Source of the DNA: Rhabditophanes sp. KR3021
Taxonomy: Eukaryota; Nematoda; Chromadorea; Rhabditida; Alloionematidae
Direction: 5' to 3'
Assembly (NCBI GenBank): GCA_963281155.1
Contig: CAUJLY010000006.1
Span: 3,906,001-3,970,000, forward strand
Length of the DNA: 64,000 bases
Under the pieces are notes generated by a model. It had not been told where the DNA came from. It searched no databases and saw only the letters and a program-made list of their open reading frames with translations. Of this stretch, positions 53,192 to 64,000 are shown in pieces (positions within the stretch are counted from its first letter, which is position 1; every line of letters starts with the position of its first letter). A program made the position numbers and the translations under genes.

Positions 53192-54615
53192 ATGGATGAT
53201 GCAATTATGTCTATGAAGGAGCCAAAAAGATTCAGTGAAAGAATAAGTGTGCAAAAAGAATCGAGTACGGAAACAACTACTTCGAAGAAAAAGGAGAATT
53301 CAGATGAGAATGTGAATGAAATTGGTGGTGAATTTGATCAGCCCCTCCAATTGAATTTATCTAAAAAGAATAAAAAAATCGACAAAAAAGTACAGGCTAA
53401 ACAAGCCAGTTCTCCAGATCCCGAAGTCTTTATTATTGAAGCATTTATTTGCCGGAATAGCCTTACTGTATGTTTCATCACAATCTTAACTAAATTAATT
53501 TACTGATTTATCTAAAAATAACTGATTTATCTTAAAAATAACTGGCTTATCTAAATTTAACTAATTTATTATCATTGCAGAAGAGATTATTGGTCAAATG
53601 GAAGGGATTTCCGTTTAGTGCTGCTACATGGGAACCGTTGAAAGGTCTACCAATTTGTGAGGAAGTATTCAAGTTGTTCATTAGCCGTGAAAAAGCCCTC
53701 AAAAACTTATATAATTCACTGACTCCTAAACCACTTAATTATTACGAATTCCCAACAAGTAATATGAGATATGCCGTTACTGATATGTGCTACCATATAG
53801 AGAGATACATAAACAGGAAAATCGAAGAATCCTCCTTCATCAACAAAACGCCCGTTTACATTGTCAATTGGAGTGATTATGATTCTGTTCCTGAAATTGT
53901 TTATTGTACAAGCAGTACTGTTGGAGCCAAAATGATATCCGATCTAGAGTTAGACAAAATAATTGAACCGTGCAAAAACTGTGTAGCCACCAAAGTAACT
54001 GACAATTGCCAATCTATGGAGCAGTACTTTAAACAAAGTGACATTGCTTATGAAATCAAACCTGTAAAAATGGAATGCTCAGATGCCTGTAATTGTCTAA
54101 TTAAGCCGTGTCCGACAACTATTGTGAAACAGGGTCGCAAAATACCTGTTATCATTTTTAAAACACTCAACAAGGGTTGGGGATTATATGCTGGTAGAAC
54201 GATTGAAAAGAACGAGTTCATTTGTGAATATATTGGAGAAATTATTGACGAAGCAGATGCCACCTCTAGAAACGGAAACTATATTTTCAGTATGGATTAC
54301 ATGTCAGGGGATGACGATTCAGCAAAATTTCATATTGACGCAAGAAAGTTTTGCAGTGAAGCCCGCTTTGTAAACCATTGTTGCAATTCAAATTCGGAAA
54401 TTCATGCCGTCTATAGTTCATACAAAAATTTAGATTATCACAAAGTAGCCTTCTTTGCAAAAAGAAAAATCATGATGGGGGAAGAAATTACAATTAACTA
54501 CTTTAATGGCATATTACCACAAGGTGAAAAAATTGAATACGATGACTGTCTTTGTGGTGCTCACAACTGTATCAAGAAAATTCCAAAAGGGAAAAACGAC
54601 GGTAATAAGCATTAA
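53192..54615 (+). CDS. SUV39-type histone H3K9 methyltransferase, chromodomain plus SET
   Basis: Exons 53192-53467 and 53581-54615 (phase 0) give 436 residues. A charged, Ser/Lys-rich N-terminus leads to a chromodomain spanning the intron (EVFIIEAF, then LLVKWKGFPFSAATWEP), a reader for methylated lysine. A cysteine-rich pre-SET follows (PCKNC, ECSDACNCLIKPC), then the SET core: KGWGLYAGRTIEKNEFICEYIGEII, RFVNHCCNSNSEI and EEITINYF, and a post-SET CLCGAHNC. Chromodomain plus pre-SET, SET and post-SET is the SUV39 layout, so it should write H3K9 methylation in heterochromatin. Oddities: the normally near-invariant NHSC is NHCC, the usual DY is NY, and pre-SET appears to have fewer than nine cysteines. 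Activity is therefore not certain. The intron has a small tandem repeat. AATAAA at 54647. Confidence 0.85.
53502..53573. repeat. 19-20 bp tandem repeat in the SUV39-like intron
   Basis: About three and a half copies of ACTGATTTATCTAAAAATA within the 113-nt intron, the first two nearly identical (one base insertion), the third and fourth with substitutions. It ends just before the TATCATTGCAG acceptor. Confidence 0.7.
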
Positions 54616-54932
54616 TATCTTAATCTCATTTAATTAATCCTATTTTAATAAACAACATCGTGTATAGAATTCGATTGTTTATTTTATTTTAAATTTATCT
54701 AAATTAATAATGAAAAAATCGTCTAAATAATAAAATTCATTTTATTTAATTATGTAGATTGTCTTGCAGCAGACTTAATAGAATATGCATACTGTCATGC
54801 CAAAATCTAAAACACGAAAGTAAATAATTTACACATTCACAAAATAGTTCTTAACTTTTTAGAATACATTTATTCGGCATTATAAAAGTCATAATTTAGA
54901 ACAAATATTTATTATTAATCAAGCGTTAAAAA
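54616..54932. other. Convergent 3' region
   Basis: 0.3 kb between the 3' ends of the SUV39-like gene and methionine synthase. It contains AATAAA on the plus strand at 54647 and, on the minus strand, AATAAA at 54913-54908, 20 bases after the methionine synthase stop. Nothing else. Confidence 0.6.
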
Positions 54933-57900
54933 TTAAAAGTCATAACCAATATTTGGGCCTAGCCATTTTTCAATATGTTCTACTGTTTGATTTCTACGAG
55001 ACGCATAATCTTCAACTTGATCTTTATCAATTTTTCCTAGTGAAAAATATTCTGAATGAGGATTTGCAAAATATAACCCAGAAACTGACGACGCTGGTTC
55101 CATAGCCAAACTTTCTGTTAATTGAATGTTTGTTCTCTTTTCAATATCCATAACTTTCCACATCATCACCTTTTCTTGATGATCTGGTTGAACTGGATAT
55201 CCCGGAGCTGGTCTAATTCCTTGATATTTAATGGCTAGCATGTCTTCAGCTTCTAAGGTTTCTTCCTTAGAATATCCCCAGTAGTTAATTCTTACTTCAC
55301 GATGAAGATATTCTGCAGCAGCTTCAGAGAAGCGATCAGCCACAGCCTTAAGCATGATAGACTTATAATCATCCAAATCAATCTTTTCATATTTATCGCA
55401 AATTGCATCAACACCATGTCCAACACTGCAAGCAAACATTCCAATATAATCATCTGCTTTTCCAGCTGAATCAAAAGGTCTAATAAAGTCTGAAATACAA
55501 TAACATTTTTGATCATGTTCCTTATCACATTGTTGACGGAGTCCATGGACAATTTCTGTTTCGGTATCATTTTCATCAACCAATATGATGTCGTCTCCTC
55601 GAGATCCGCATTTATAGAAACCAATAACAGCTTTGCAACTTAGAGTTTTATTCTTGATGAGATCACTGATCATTTCTTGGGCGTCTGCAAATACTTTCTT
55701 TGCTTCTTCTCCAACATCAGCATCCTTAAAAATATTTGGGTACCCGCGATTGGGGTATTTTCCTCTCAATTGCCAAACATCGAAAAATGGCTTCCAATCA
55801 ATGTATGGGACCAAGTGTTCAAGTCCAACATCTTCGATTGTTTTTGCGCCAGTGAATGTGGGATGATAGGTTTTGAAGTTGTCCCAATCAAATTCAACGC
55901 GTCTTGCTCTGGCATCTTTAAGTGGAATAAATCGACGATCTCTTAGTGAATCATAATATTCTTCACGAACACTCTCATAGTCTTCTTCTAAATCTTCTAA
56001 AAACTCTTTCCTAACCTTCATGTCTAACAAACTACTAGAAACTGTAACAGATTTTGACGCATCCAAACAATGAACAACCGGTGAATCATATCTTCTATCT
56101 ATTTTGACGGCTGTATGTGTTTTCGAAGTAGTAGCTCCACCAATTAGCAATGGAATTTTTAAGCCTACTCTTTGCATTTCTTTGGCCAAATGCACCATTT
56201 CTTCTAAAGATGGGGTAATCAAACCTGAAGCTCCAATAAAGTCCGCTTTGTGTTCAATTGCAGCTTTAATAATTTTGTCAGCTGGAGTCATTACACCCAA
56301 ATCAATTACCTTGAAGTTGTTACATCCCATGACTACAGCAACAATATTTTTTCCGATATCATGAACATCTCCTTTAACTGTGGCAATGACCATTACACCA
56401 TTATAAGGACTTTCATCTTCAGCTAATCCCATAGTTTTAATTCTCTCTTCACGCTCAGTATTCATGAAAGGGATCAAATGTCCCACAGCCTTTTTCATGA
56501 CTCTAGCAGACTTGATTACTTGGGGCAGGAACATTTTTCCACTTCCAAACAATTCCCCAACAGTACTCATACCATCCATCAGTGGACCTTCAATAATATT
56601 CAATGGTCTGGGGTATCTTTCAAAGTTCAATCTAGCTTCCTCAGTATCTTCAACAACATGAGCATCAATTCCCTTTACTAGCGCATGAATCAATCTCTTC
56701 TCAACTGATTCATGCCTCCAAGCATTTGCAGCTTCATCAACTACTTTCTCTCCTTTGGTCAAACTTTGAGCTACAGCCAACATTTTTTCCGTTGCATCGG
56801 GATCTCTATCAAAAATAAGATCTTCGCATAATTTTAACAAATTTGGTTCGATGTCAGAATACAATGGTAAAGCTCCAGCATTAACAATTCCCATGGTCAG
56901 TCCAGCTTTGATTGTATGATATAAAAAGACTGAATGCATTGCTTCTCTTAAAACTTCCATTCCTCTGAATGAAAAGGAAATATTAGAGACACCTCCGGAA
57001 ATCCAAGCACCTGGAAGATGCTTCTTAATCAATTTACAAACTTCTATGAAATAAATAGCATATTGGGAATGTTCTATCATTCCAGTACCAATAGTCAAGA
57101 TATTTGGATCGAAAATGATGTCAGATGGATTGAAGTCAATCTTTTCAACTAGCAATTTGTAAGAACGTTCACAAATTTCAAATTTCCTTTCAGTCTCAGC
57201 AGCTTGACCTTCTTCATCAAAAGCCATAACTACAACAGCAGCCCCATATTTTTGGATTAATCTTGCTTTTTTTAAGAATATCTCTTCTCCTTCTTTTAAT
57301 GAAATCGAATTGACAATACATCTACCTTGGCAAGCCTCCAATCCAGCGATAAGAACATCGAAATCCGAAGAGTCAATGCAAATAGGAACTCTTGATACAT
57401 CGGGCTCACTAGCAATCAAACGAAGGAATTTACCCATTACGAATTTGCCGTCAAGTAAGCCATCATCAACGTTAATATCAATAACTTGAGCCCCATTCTC
57501 AACTTGTAAACGGGCAACTGTTAATGCTTTCTCATAGTTGTCTTTCTTGATCAAATTGGCAAATGCTCTGGATCCAGAAACATTACATCTCTCTCCAATA
57601 TTGACGAAAATGGAATTATCATCAACATAATAAGGTTCTAATCCTGACAAACATAAACTCTTTGGATGAACATCTACTGGAGGAACACGTGGCTTGATAT
57701 TTGCACAAGCATTCTTTAAAGCATTAATATGATCAGGAGTCGTTCCACAACAACCCCCAACAATATTAATAAACCCGCTTCTAACTAGTGCTGACACATC
57801 GTGAGCAAAACTTTCGGGTGTTTCATCATAACCCCCTAGCGCATTCGGTAAACCTGCATTTGGGTAACAGATAATCAAAAACTCGGCTTCTCTGCTGATT

Positions 57901-58739
57901 GCCTCAATAAATGGTCTCATTTCATTTGCTCCCAAAGCACAATTCAATCCAACGGCTAGTGGTTTACCATGTTGAGTTGATAGCAAAAAAGCTTCTCCTG
58001 TCTGCCCAGACAAGGTACGGCCAGACATATCAACAATTGTACCAGATATAAATACTGGAATTTCAGGGTAATTGGGATCTTCGAATAATGTTCTAACTGC
58101 AAAGATGGCTGTTTTGGCGTTAGCTGTATCGAAAATGGTTTCGATTAACAAGACATCAGCCCCTCCATCATATAGAGATTTAGCTTGGGCATAGTATGCA
58201 GTCACAAGTTCTTGGAAAGCTAAAAAAGTTTAATAAAATAAATGAAATTAGTTGCAAAACTTACTAATATTTCTAAATTCCGGTTTTTCGACTGATGGTG
58301 AAATGGATAGTGTTTTATTAGTTGGCCCGAGTGCTCCTGCAACATATCTACGTATTCCAGTAGATTCTGTGTACTCATCGCAAGCTTGTTTTGCCAAACG
58401 AGCTGATTCATAGTTGATTTGATGAACCATATGTTGGCATCCATAATCTTCTTGAGCAATCGTTGTTCCTGAGAAAGTATTAGTCTCGATGAAATCACAT
58501 CCCGCTTCCAAATACTCCCTATGGATTCCCAGAATGATATCGGGTCTTGTCAAAGACAAAATGTCATTGTTTCCTTTCAAAGGCTTGGTAACATCACTCA
58601 AGCTTTCATTTCTAAAATCCTCTTCTTCAAGGAAATGTTTTTGAATCATGGTTCCCATAGCACCATCGATAATCATGATACGTTCAGAACATGTTTTCTT
58701 AATTGCTGCCTTAGTCAATTGACCTCTAGTTAGAATCAT
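54933..58739 (-). CDS. metr-1: Cobalamin-dependent methionine synthase
   Basis: Exon 1, 58265-58739, and exon 2, 54933-58219, joined in phase 1, give 1,253 residues; human MTR has 1,265. Domains in order: homocysteine-binding ([16 protein letters not shown] start, then the zinc ligands in GLNCALG and [10 protein letters not shown]), methyltetrahydrofolate-binding ([34 protein letters not shown]), cobalamin cap and binding ([19 protein letters not shown], then [12 protein letters not shown] with the axial His, and [14 protein letters not shown]), and the reactivation domain (YKGIRP-type motif [12 protein letters not shown]). It transfers a methyl group from 5-methyltetrahydrofolate through B12 to homocysteine, giving methionine in the cytosol. 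No break or missing ligand was seen. A TTTTTTAG acceptor ends 18 bases before the ATG. Confidence 0.97.
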
Positions 58740-61582
58740 TTTTATTTGGGAATTCTAAAAAATCAATTAATAACAGGTAATAAATAAAAAACAAATGACA
58801 AAATGAATTGAAATGCAACCAAACGTAGACGATTGATTTAATAATTAAGAACACTAACTAATATCTACCCATACCAAGCTAACACTATAAATTGAATTAA
58901 AACGTACTTCTAATCTAATAAAAACGCAATAATAAAGAAAACGTACGACATCTTTCCATCACATATACATTCATCTTCCATGATACCATAACCATTAGAC
59001 CTTTTTTATCATTGTAAAAAAACAGTAAAAGATAATTTTGATAACTTTTGGACATTAAAGTCTTTTTATGACGGAATATTCCTTGTGAATTAAGATATGA
59101 CTTTGAGGTTAATAGTATTGAATTGATATGTGTATACTTTTATTTTTTATTGCTTATTGACATACCTTAAACATTCATTTTTAAATGTATTTATGATAAG
59201 ATTATCACCAGCACATGTCCATGTGACGGAAATGTGCATAAATCAATTTGGCTACAGCAATTATATATCATTTACAAGAGTTCTATTCTCAGAATAACTA
59301 CAATATTTTGATGACTATAAGGTCATGCTAAATAGATAGTTTGTGTCTTGATTTTAATTTGTTTAATTTCAAAATGAAATACAGTCTTTTGTTGTTTAAG
59401 AAAAAACTTCCAGAACAGAAGTGCAAGATTATAACACAAATTAATAACAAATACCCATCATATAAATAGTAACAAATTAATATGCTTTATGAACCAAACA
59501 ACGTGTTGAATAACAAAATCCCTGTACTTGTTATTTTGCAAATTTCATTATTTTTCACCCATTTTCCAAACAAATTGATAATAATTAATGAAATTAGTAA
59601 TAATGTTTATTTTAGGCAACATAAGATATCATAGTTATTTAATTTAAATAGTCATAAATAAATATTACTGCTTTCTGCAATATTGAAATATTGAGATTGA
59701 TGTATATATAATATGCAAAACATGATTCACAATTAATTTTCATTCCTCAAAATGAAATAATCAGACATCAAAGACAAAAAATATATGTAGAAAAGTCTTT
59801 TACACATCAAACTATTTAATTACGCGTCATGCTTTCGATATCCAGCATTCTGATTAAGAAATTGATGTCGATCTTTGAGATTACACACACGTAACTCAAA
59901 TCGTATCATAAATAATTCAAGCCATGTTACAAATAATCAAACTTAGTCACAACAATTCACACATTATCAACTTAAATGATTTATCCAATTTCAACAAACT
60001 CATACTTGCAAGCATAAAATGTACTTTGTAATATCTCAATAAAAATAAAAAATTAACTTCTGCATTATATTTCCTAATAGCTACAAAGAACAGTTGTGCT
60101 ATATTCAACGTCAAACTAGTTTGTTATATAAATATGAATGATTTTTAAAATACTTTTAACATAAATAAAATGTTCTTTAAATAACTTTTAACCTGTTTAA
60201 TGAAGATGAGGATAAGCGTTGGTAGAAAGGAGTATTTTGTGCTTAGACAAACATAAACACTGGATAATCAAAAAACTATCAGGAAACAGATGTTGTGTGA
60301 TTTTGGTTTTATTTGTGCTTGAAAGTGAGGGAATCTGTTACGTTCCATTTTTCCTTTCTCGGAACAAACTTAAGACCTAAAGATGGCCCAGTAACTTTTT
60401 TGCATAGAATTAATTAATGTTATCAATGAACATTATATTCTCATGATCGAGATTTCATACTGTATCATGAACTTAATACTTAAGGAAGTATAAATAGTTT
60501 TACTGCATACTTTTTAGTTTGAGCATTTAATTTGGGTTTATAATTAATTCGAGTATTTAGGTGATCCTTAATTGAACTTTCGGGGAACTGTTTTTGTGCA
60601 AACATAAAATCAAGGTTAGAATCTATATTTTCTGTAGAACTTACTAATTTTTGCTTTTATATAAAGTCTTCTTTTGATCAAATATTAAAATGATAATCAT
60701 AATTCTTTTGTATGGCCTAATACAAAAAACTGAACCTAGCACAACTTCCTCTCTCGATCTTTTGTGTATTTGATAGTTAAGCTGAAGTGAAAGAGCATTG
60801 TAACAATCACATATATTTATTCCGGTGTACTCTATCCATTTTGTATGTCAAACCTAACTTTACACTCTTCAGACAACTTTTCCTACAATTTTTTGAACAA
60901 AAACGGGAAACTTTAATTTAAGTCAAAATTCAAATGTTAAATATTTGTTGACTTAAATACTACTTATACAAAGAGAATATACCTTTAAAATATTAAAAGT
61001 TCATACAGAATTCATACCTAATTATTTGTTTCTTACGTAAAATGTTCTCTTACTTTAAATACCTGCTACCAAAAATTCTTTAAACATTTGAACTCGATCT
61101 TATTTGAGGGATATATTGTGGCCGCAACAAGTCGTCACTTAGCAATATCATAAAATTTAGCACAAAAATCCTTTGACTATTTATTTTTAATTATCTAAAA
61201 TATTGTTCTATATTTAGTCAACAAGATGAATAAATTTTTTTTGTAAGCATTTATGGACAAAGCTTCTAAACATCAGGTTCAAAATGTACATACATACACT
61301 TGCCCGATATATTTTGTTTCTTAAATGTTCTCTAAATTATCCCTATCCAAGATTTATGTTACGAATATGTACGGCTATAGAATTTTAATTTGCCAACAAT
61401 TACGTAGTTAAGCTATCTTAAGGTATAATTTATCCGATAATTCGAACAAAACATGTAATTTCGCCCATTAATTCCAAATCAAACCAATTTTAAATACACT
61501 TAAATTGTTTTGAACATTAATAAAACTATTAAAAAACTTTTTCAGAAAACGAAAATAATAATAATTCTATTGCAGCTTCGTC
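58740..61582. other. Intergenic region
   Basis: 2.8 kb between the divergent starts of methionine synthase and the sphingomyelin synthase-like gene. AT-rich, no open frame over 60 codons, nothing recognised. It ends in a TATTGCAG acceptor 7 bases before the next ATG. Confidence 0.5.
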
Positions 61583-62672
61583 ATGTTGGTGGATAAGGAT
61601 ACGAATATTTTAGAAGATTATTATAAACGGTCGAATATCAAAAAATTTCCTACATTTGTAGCATTACTATCGTTAGTAAGTTTATTTAATAAGCGTTGAT
61701 AATTATTTTATTCTAGTTATTTGGATGGTTGTTAAATATTATTACACTGGCATGGGTTCATGATCGAGTTCCTATGGATAGAGCTCCATTGCCGGATCTT
61801 TTTTTCAGTCTTTTTCCTGAAATTCCAGAAGCAATTCGAATTACCGAAATCATTATGTTGTTTATGATCGTTAATTGCCTCGTAGTCATCTATTTGCATC
61901 AACATCGTTGGATCGTGGCAAGGCGTGTGTTTTTCTGTGTTGCCGTCAGTTATGTTTTTAGAGCTATCTGCATAACTATATTTCAGGTAATAATATGAAT
62001 TACTTATCAATTTAATTTAATTTAGGTTCCCGTTCCATCGACAAAAACTTTTTGTGCTCCGCAAACGTCTGGAGGTTTGTCAGTTGTTGTAGACAGAGTC
62101 TTACAAACATTTTGGTCTGCTGGAATAGAAGCTTTAAGACCAAGAGTCTTATGTGGTGATCTCATTGTATCCGGGCATACAATAAGTTTATTTACAGCCT
62201 TACATGCATTCAAATATTATTCTCCAAAAAAAGTTGCCGTCATTGGTATGTACATTTTATGGCCAAATCATTAAATCCAAACCCTTAACTTAATATCAAC
62301 ATCAAGATAGACTTGACCTCAGCTTAAACTTAATCGTTAATGTACATTTTTATTAATCTATTTATCTCAATTTCAGAATGGCTATACCGAACCCTTGCCT
62401 TTATAGCCATCATTTGTATTTTATTGTCAAGAAAGCACTACACGATTGATGTGTTTTTGGGCTATGTTGTGGCAACGAATGTCTTTAGAACATACCATTC
62501 ACTGATGCACAGTTACCATCAAAATGAATTAGAAAAAAATTTGCATTCACAAAATTGGCTGACTCCAGCTGTTGTGTACTTTGAAAAGGATGCCCTGCCA
62601 CCATACTTGTTCTCAAATGTTCTCCAATTTCCAAAGGTCGTCACCCGATTGTGTAGAAAAGATTCTAATTAA
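61583..62672 (+). CDS. Sphingomyelin synthase-family phosphotransferase
   Basis: Exons 61583-61675, 61717-61986, 62026-62245 and 62377-62672, in phase, give 292 residues. Family motifs: WVHDRVP and PLPDLFF after TM1, RRVFFCVAVSYVFRAICI, VPVPSTKTFCAPQ, then the two active-site blocks CGDLIVSGHT and HYTIDVFLGY, which supply the His, His, Asp triad. About six membrane helices. It should transfer phosphocholine (or phosphoethanolamine) from a phospholipid to ceramide, in Golgi or plasma membrane. It lacks the N-terminal SAM domain of SMSr and is shorter than human SMS1 and SMS2, so the choice of headgroup cannot be read from sequence. Nematodes have several paralogs. AATAAA at 62740 and 62750. 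Confidence 0.92.
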
Positions 62673-64000
62673 AAGTTTTTTGTCGTATTTAAATATGTAA
62701 ATAGAGCCAAGTCCATTTTTGTGAAAATGAAATATACATAATAAAGAAAAATAAAGATGTAGCTTATTAAAAAGAGATTTCAATAAAAATATTAATATAT
62801 CCCAAATATGGTGTATAATTGATTTTAATTATATTTGGCTTCATTGCAGTTGTATCGAAGCCCAACAACGTATGCACATTGAGCAAACGGTTCTTTCGTA
62901 CAATCAAAAATCCAAACTATGACATATTCACTCTTATCGCTCTTGACAAAAGCTTACTATTGGAAAGAGCAATTCTATGTTTATTGTTTATAAAAAATTC
63001 CAAAAATATTTTTGTGAATCATATGTAGCAAAGATTGCCTCTAGTACTTACATTAATGAGTAAAACAAATGTTTAAATCAAAATATTATATGAAATACAT
63101 CTATTACTTTTGAGCAAGTCGTATTAAATTTTAGCTTTATATCATATTCTTTGAACAAAAAACAAACTCATTCACTATTGGGATAATTATATTTACAAAA
63201 TTAATGGCTTGCCATTAACTTTAACTATTTTTTGATATAATAATTAGAGCAAATATATTCATTCACTATTGTCTCTGATGTCATAATTTGTTTAATATGC
63301 AGCATCAAACAGATAAAGAAATCACATATTTGCTATATATTATCATTCACCATCGTTTAGCTCTTGGTAATTATATTTTAAATTAGCCCATTAAGCATAA
63401 AAGTTATCGGTTATGGTTGGTCCTATTTCTAAAACACATAAGTACGTGTACTATTTATTTACAAAATTGAGCTAAAATTGGTTGTCTCTGTACTATCTTG
63501 CCTTTTAAACATATATTTCTAATGTAGGTATTTACAGCATTCTGCCATTTTAACTTTTAAGGCAACAACAAGTTTCCCATTCAAATTTATTCATTTGCAT
63601 ATTCTTTACATTATCTGTATAGTTTCCGATATTAGACTACGTCATTATTACTTTATTAATCAGTTACTATCTAATTATATGTATTTGTTTAAAATTTATA
63701 ATTAAAATTTTCACTATCTTTGTGGGGAGTTGGGTTGATTTATGGGTAAAGCTGATTTTTTGGCAATTTTGATTTTATCTCACCAAGATAGTAGTAGGAG
63801 GTAGACTTATTAAATTTATCACCAAAAATAAGATACTCGCAATAAACTATAGTAGAGTCAGTTTTGTGCGAAGTATAATTTAAAGTAATTTTTTGAGCAA
63901 TCTTATCACAAAGCACGCTTAAAAAACGCAATTTGTTTAATAGCAGTTGCTTGGTATTCAAAAAAGACCTCTATATCGTTGTCAGTAATAATATATGTTA
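62673..64000. other. Intergenic region at the right edge
   Basis: 1.3 kb after the sphingomyelin synthase-like gene. Presumed 3' UTR then AT-rich sequence. Open frames 62819-63028 (plus) and 63740-63961 (minus) have no protein-like features beyond hydrophobic AT-driven residues. Nothing supported. Confidence 0.5.

Overview
This is an AT-rich (roughly 70% A+T) animal nuclear window, almost certainly from a nematode. Evidence for nematode: class 2 secreted lipase, EB-type cysteine-rich protein, six-cysteine saposin-like secreted protein, a PDE4 that resembles nematode pde-4, short 35-60 nt introns ending in TTTYAG, and strong splice acceptors sitting just upstream of several start codons, as expected for spliced-leader addition. 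I cannot place it to a clade. All genes are intron-bearing, so exon coordinates given here were built from splice signals, reading phase and protein family knowledge, not from transcripts.

Layout, left to right. 575-5586 (minus): 5' part of a LAR-type receptor tyrosine phosphatase (signal peptide, three Ig, three FN3); the phosphatase domains lie beyond the left edge. An in-phase alternative secreted first exon sits in its intron, and a 21-nt microexon is its last exon in view. 5587-13.5 kb: large gene-poor stretch. 13.5-15.2 kb: convergent saposin-like secreted gene (plus) and peroxisomal dienoyl-CoA isomerase (minus). 16.5-18.8 kb (minus): a secreted precursor with a mucin-like pro-domain, a furin-type site and a C-terminal cystine-knot that looks like an IL-17/Spaetzle-type cytokine; this is the most interesting gene here. 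21.07 kb: a short 37-codon ORF. 22.1-23.5 kb: NPY/NPF-type GPCR. 23.65-24.43 kb: EB-type cysteine-rich secreted protein. 25.2-26.0 kb: LRRC20-like protein. 26.5-27.3 kb: unknown basic protein.

28.7-44.1 kb (plus): a long PDE4 gene with at least four alternative first exons, all ending in the same reading phase. Its largest coding intron is occupied by a complete-looking 3.3-kb Mutator-like (MULE) transposon (37838-41167) with an 8-bp target duplication, terminal inverted repeats and arrays of about 40-bp palindromes at both ends.

45.3-46.5 kb: SWEET sugar transporter with a long His-rich tail. 47.2-48.1 kb (minus): unknown two-pass membrane protein. 49.9-50.9 kb (minus): secreted class 2 lipase. 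53.2-54.6 kb: chromodomain plus SET protein of the SUV39 type with unusual catalytic-motif residues. 54.9-58.7 kb (minus): complete cobalamin-dependent methionine synthase. 61.6-62.7 kb: sphingomyelin-synthase-family enzyme. The genes do not form an operon or obvious pathway; several encode secreted or membrane proteins, but that is ordinary for an animal chromosome. No tRNA, rRNA or CRISPR was recognised.
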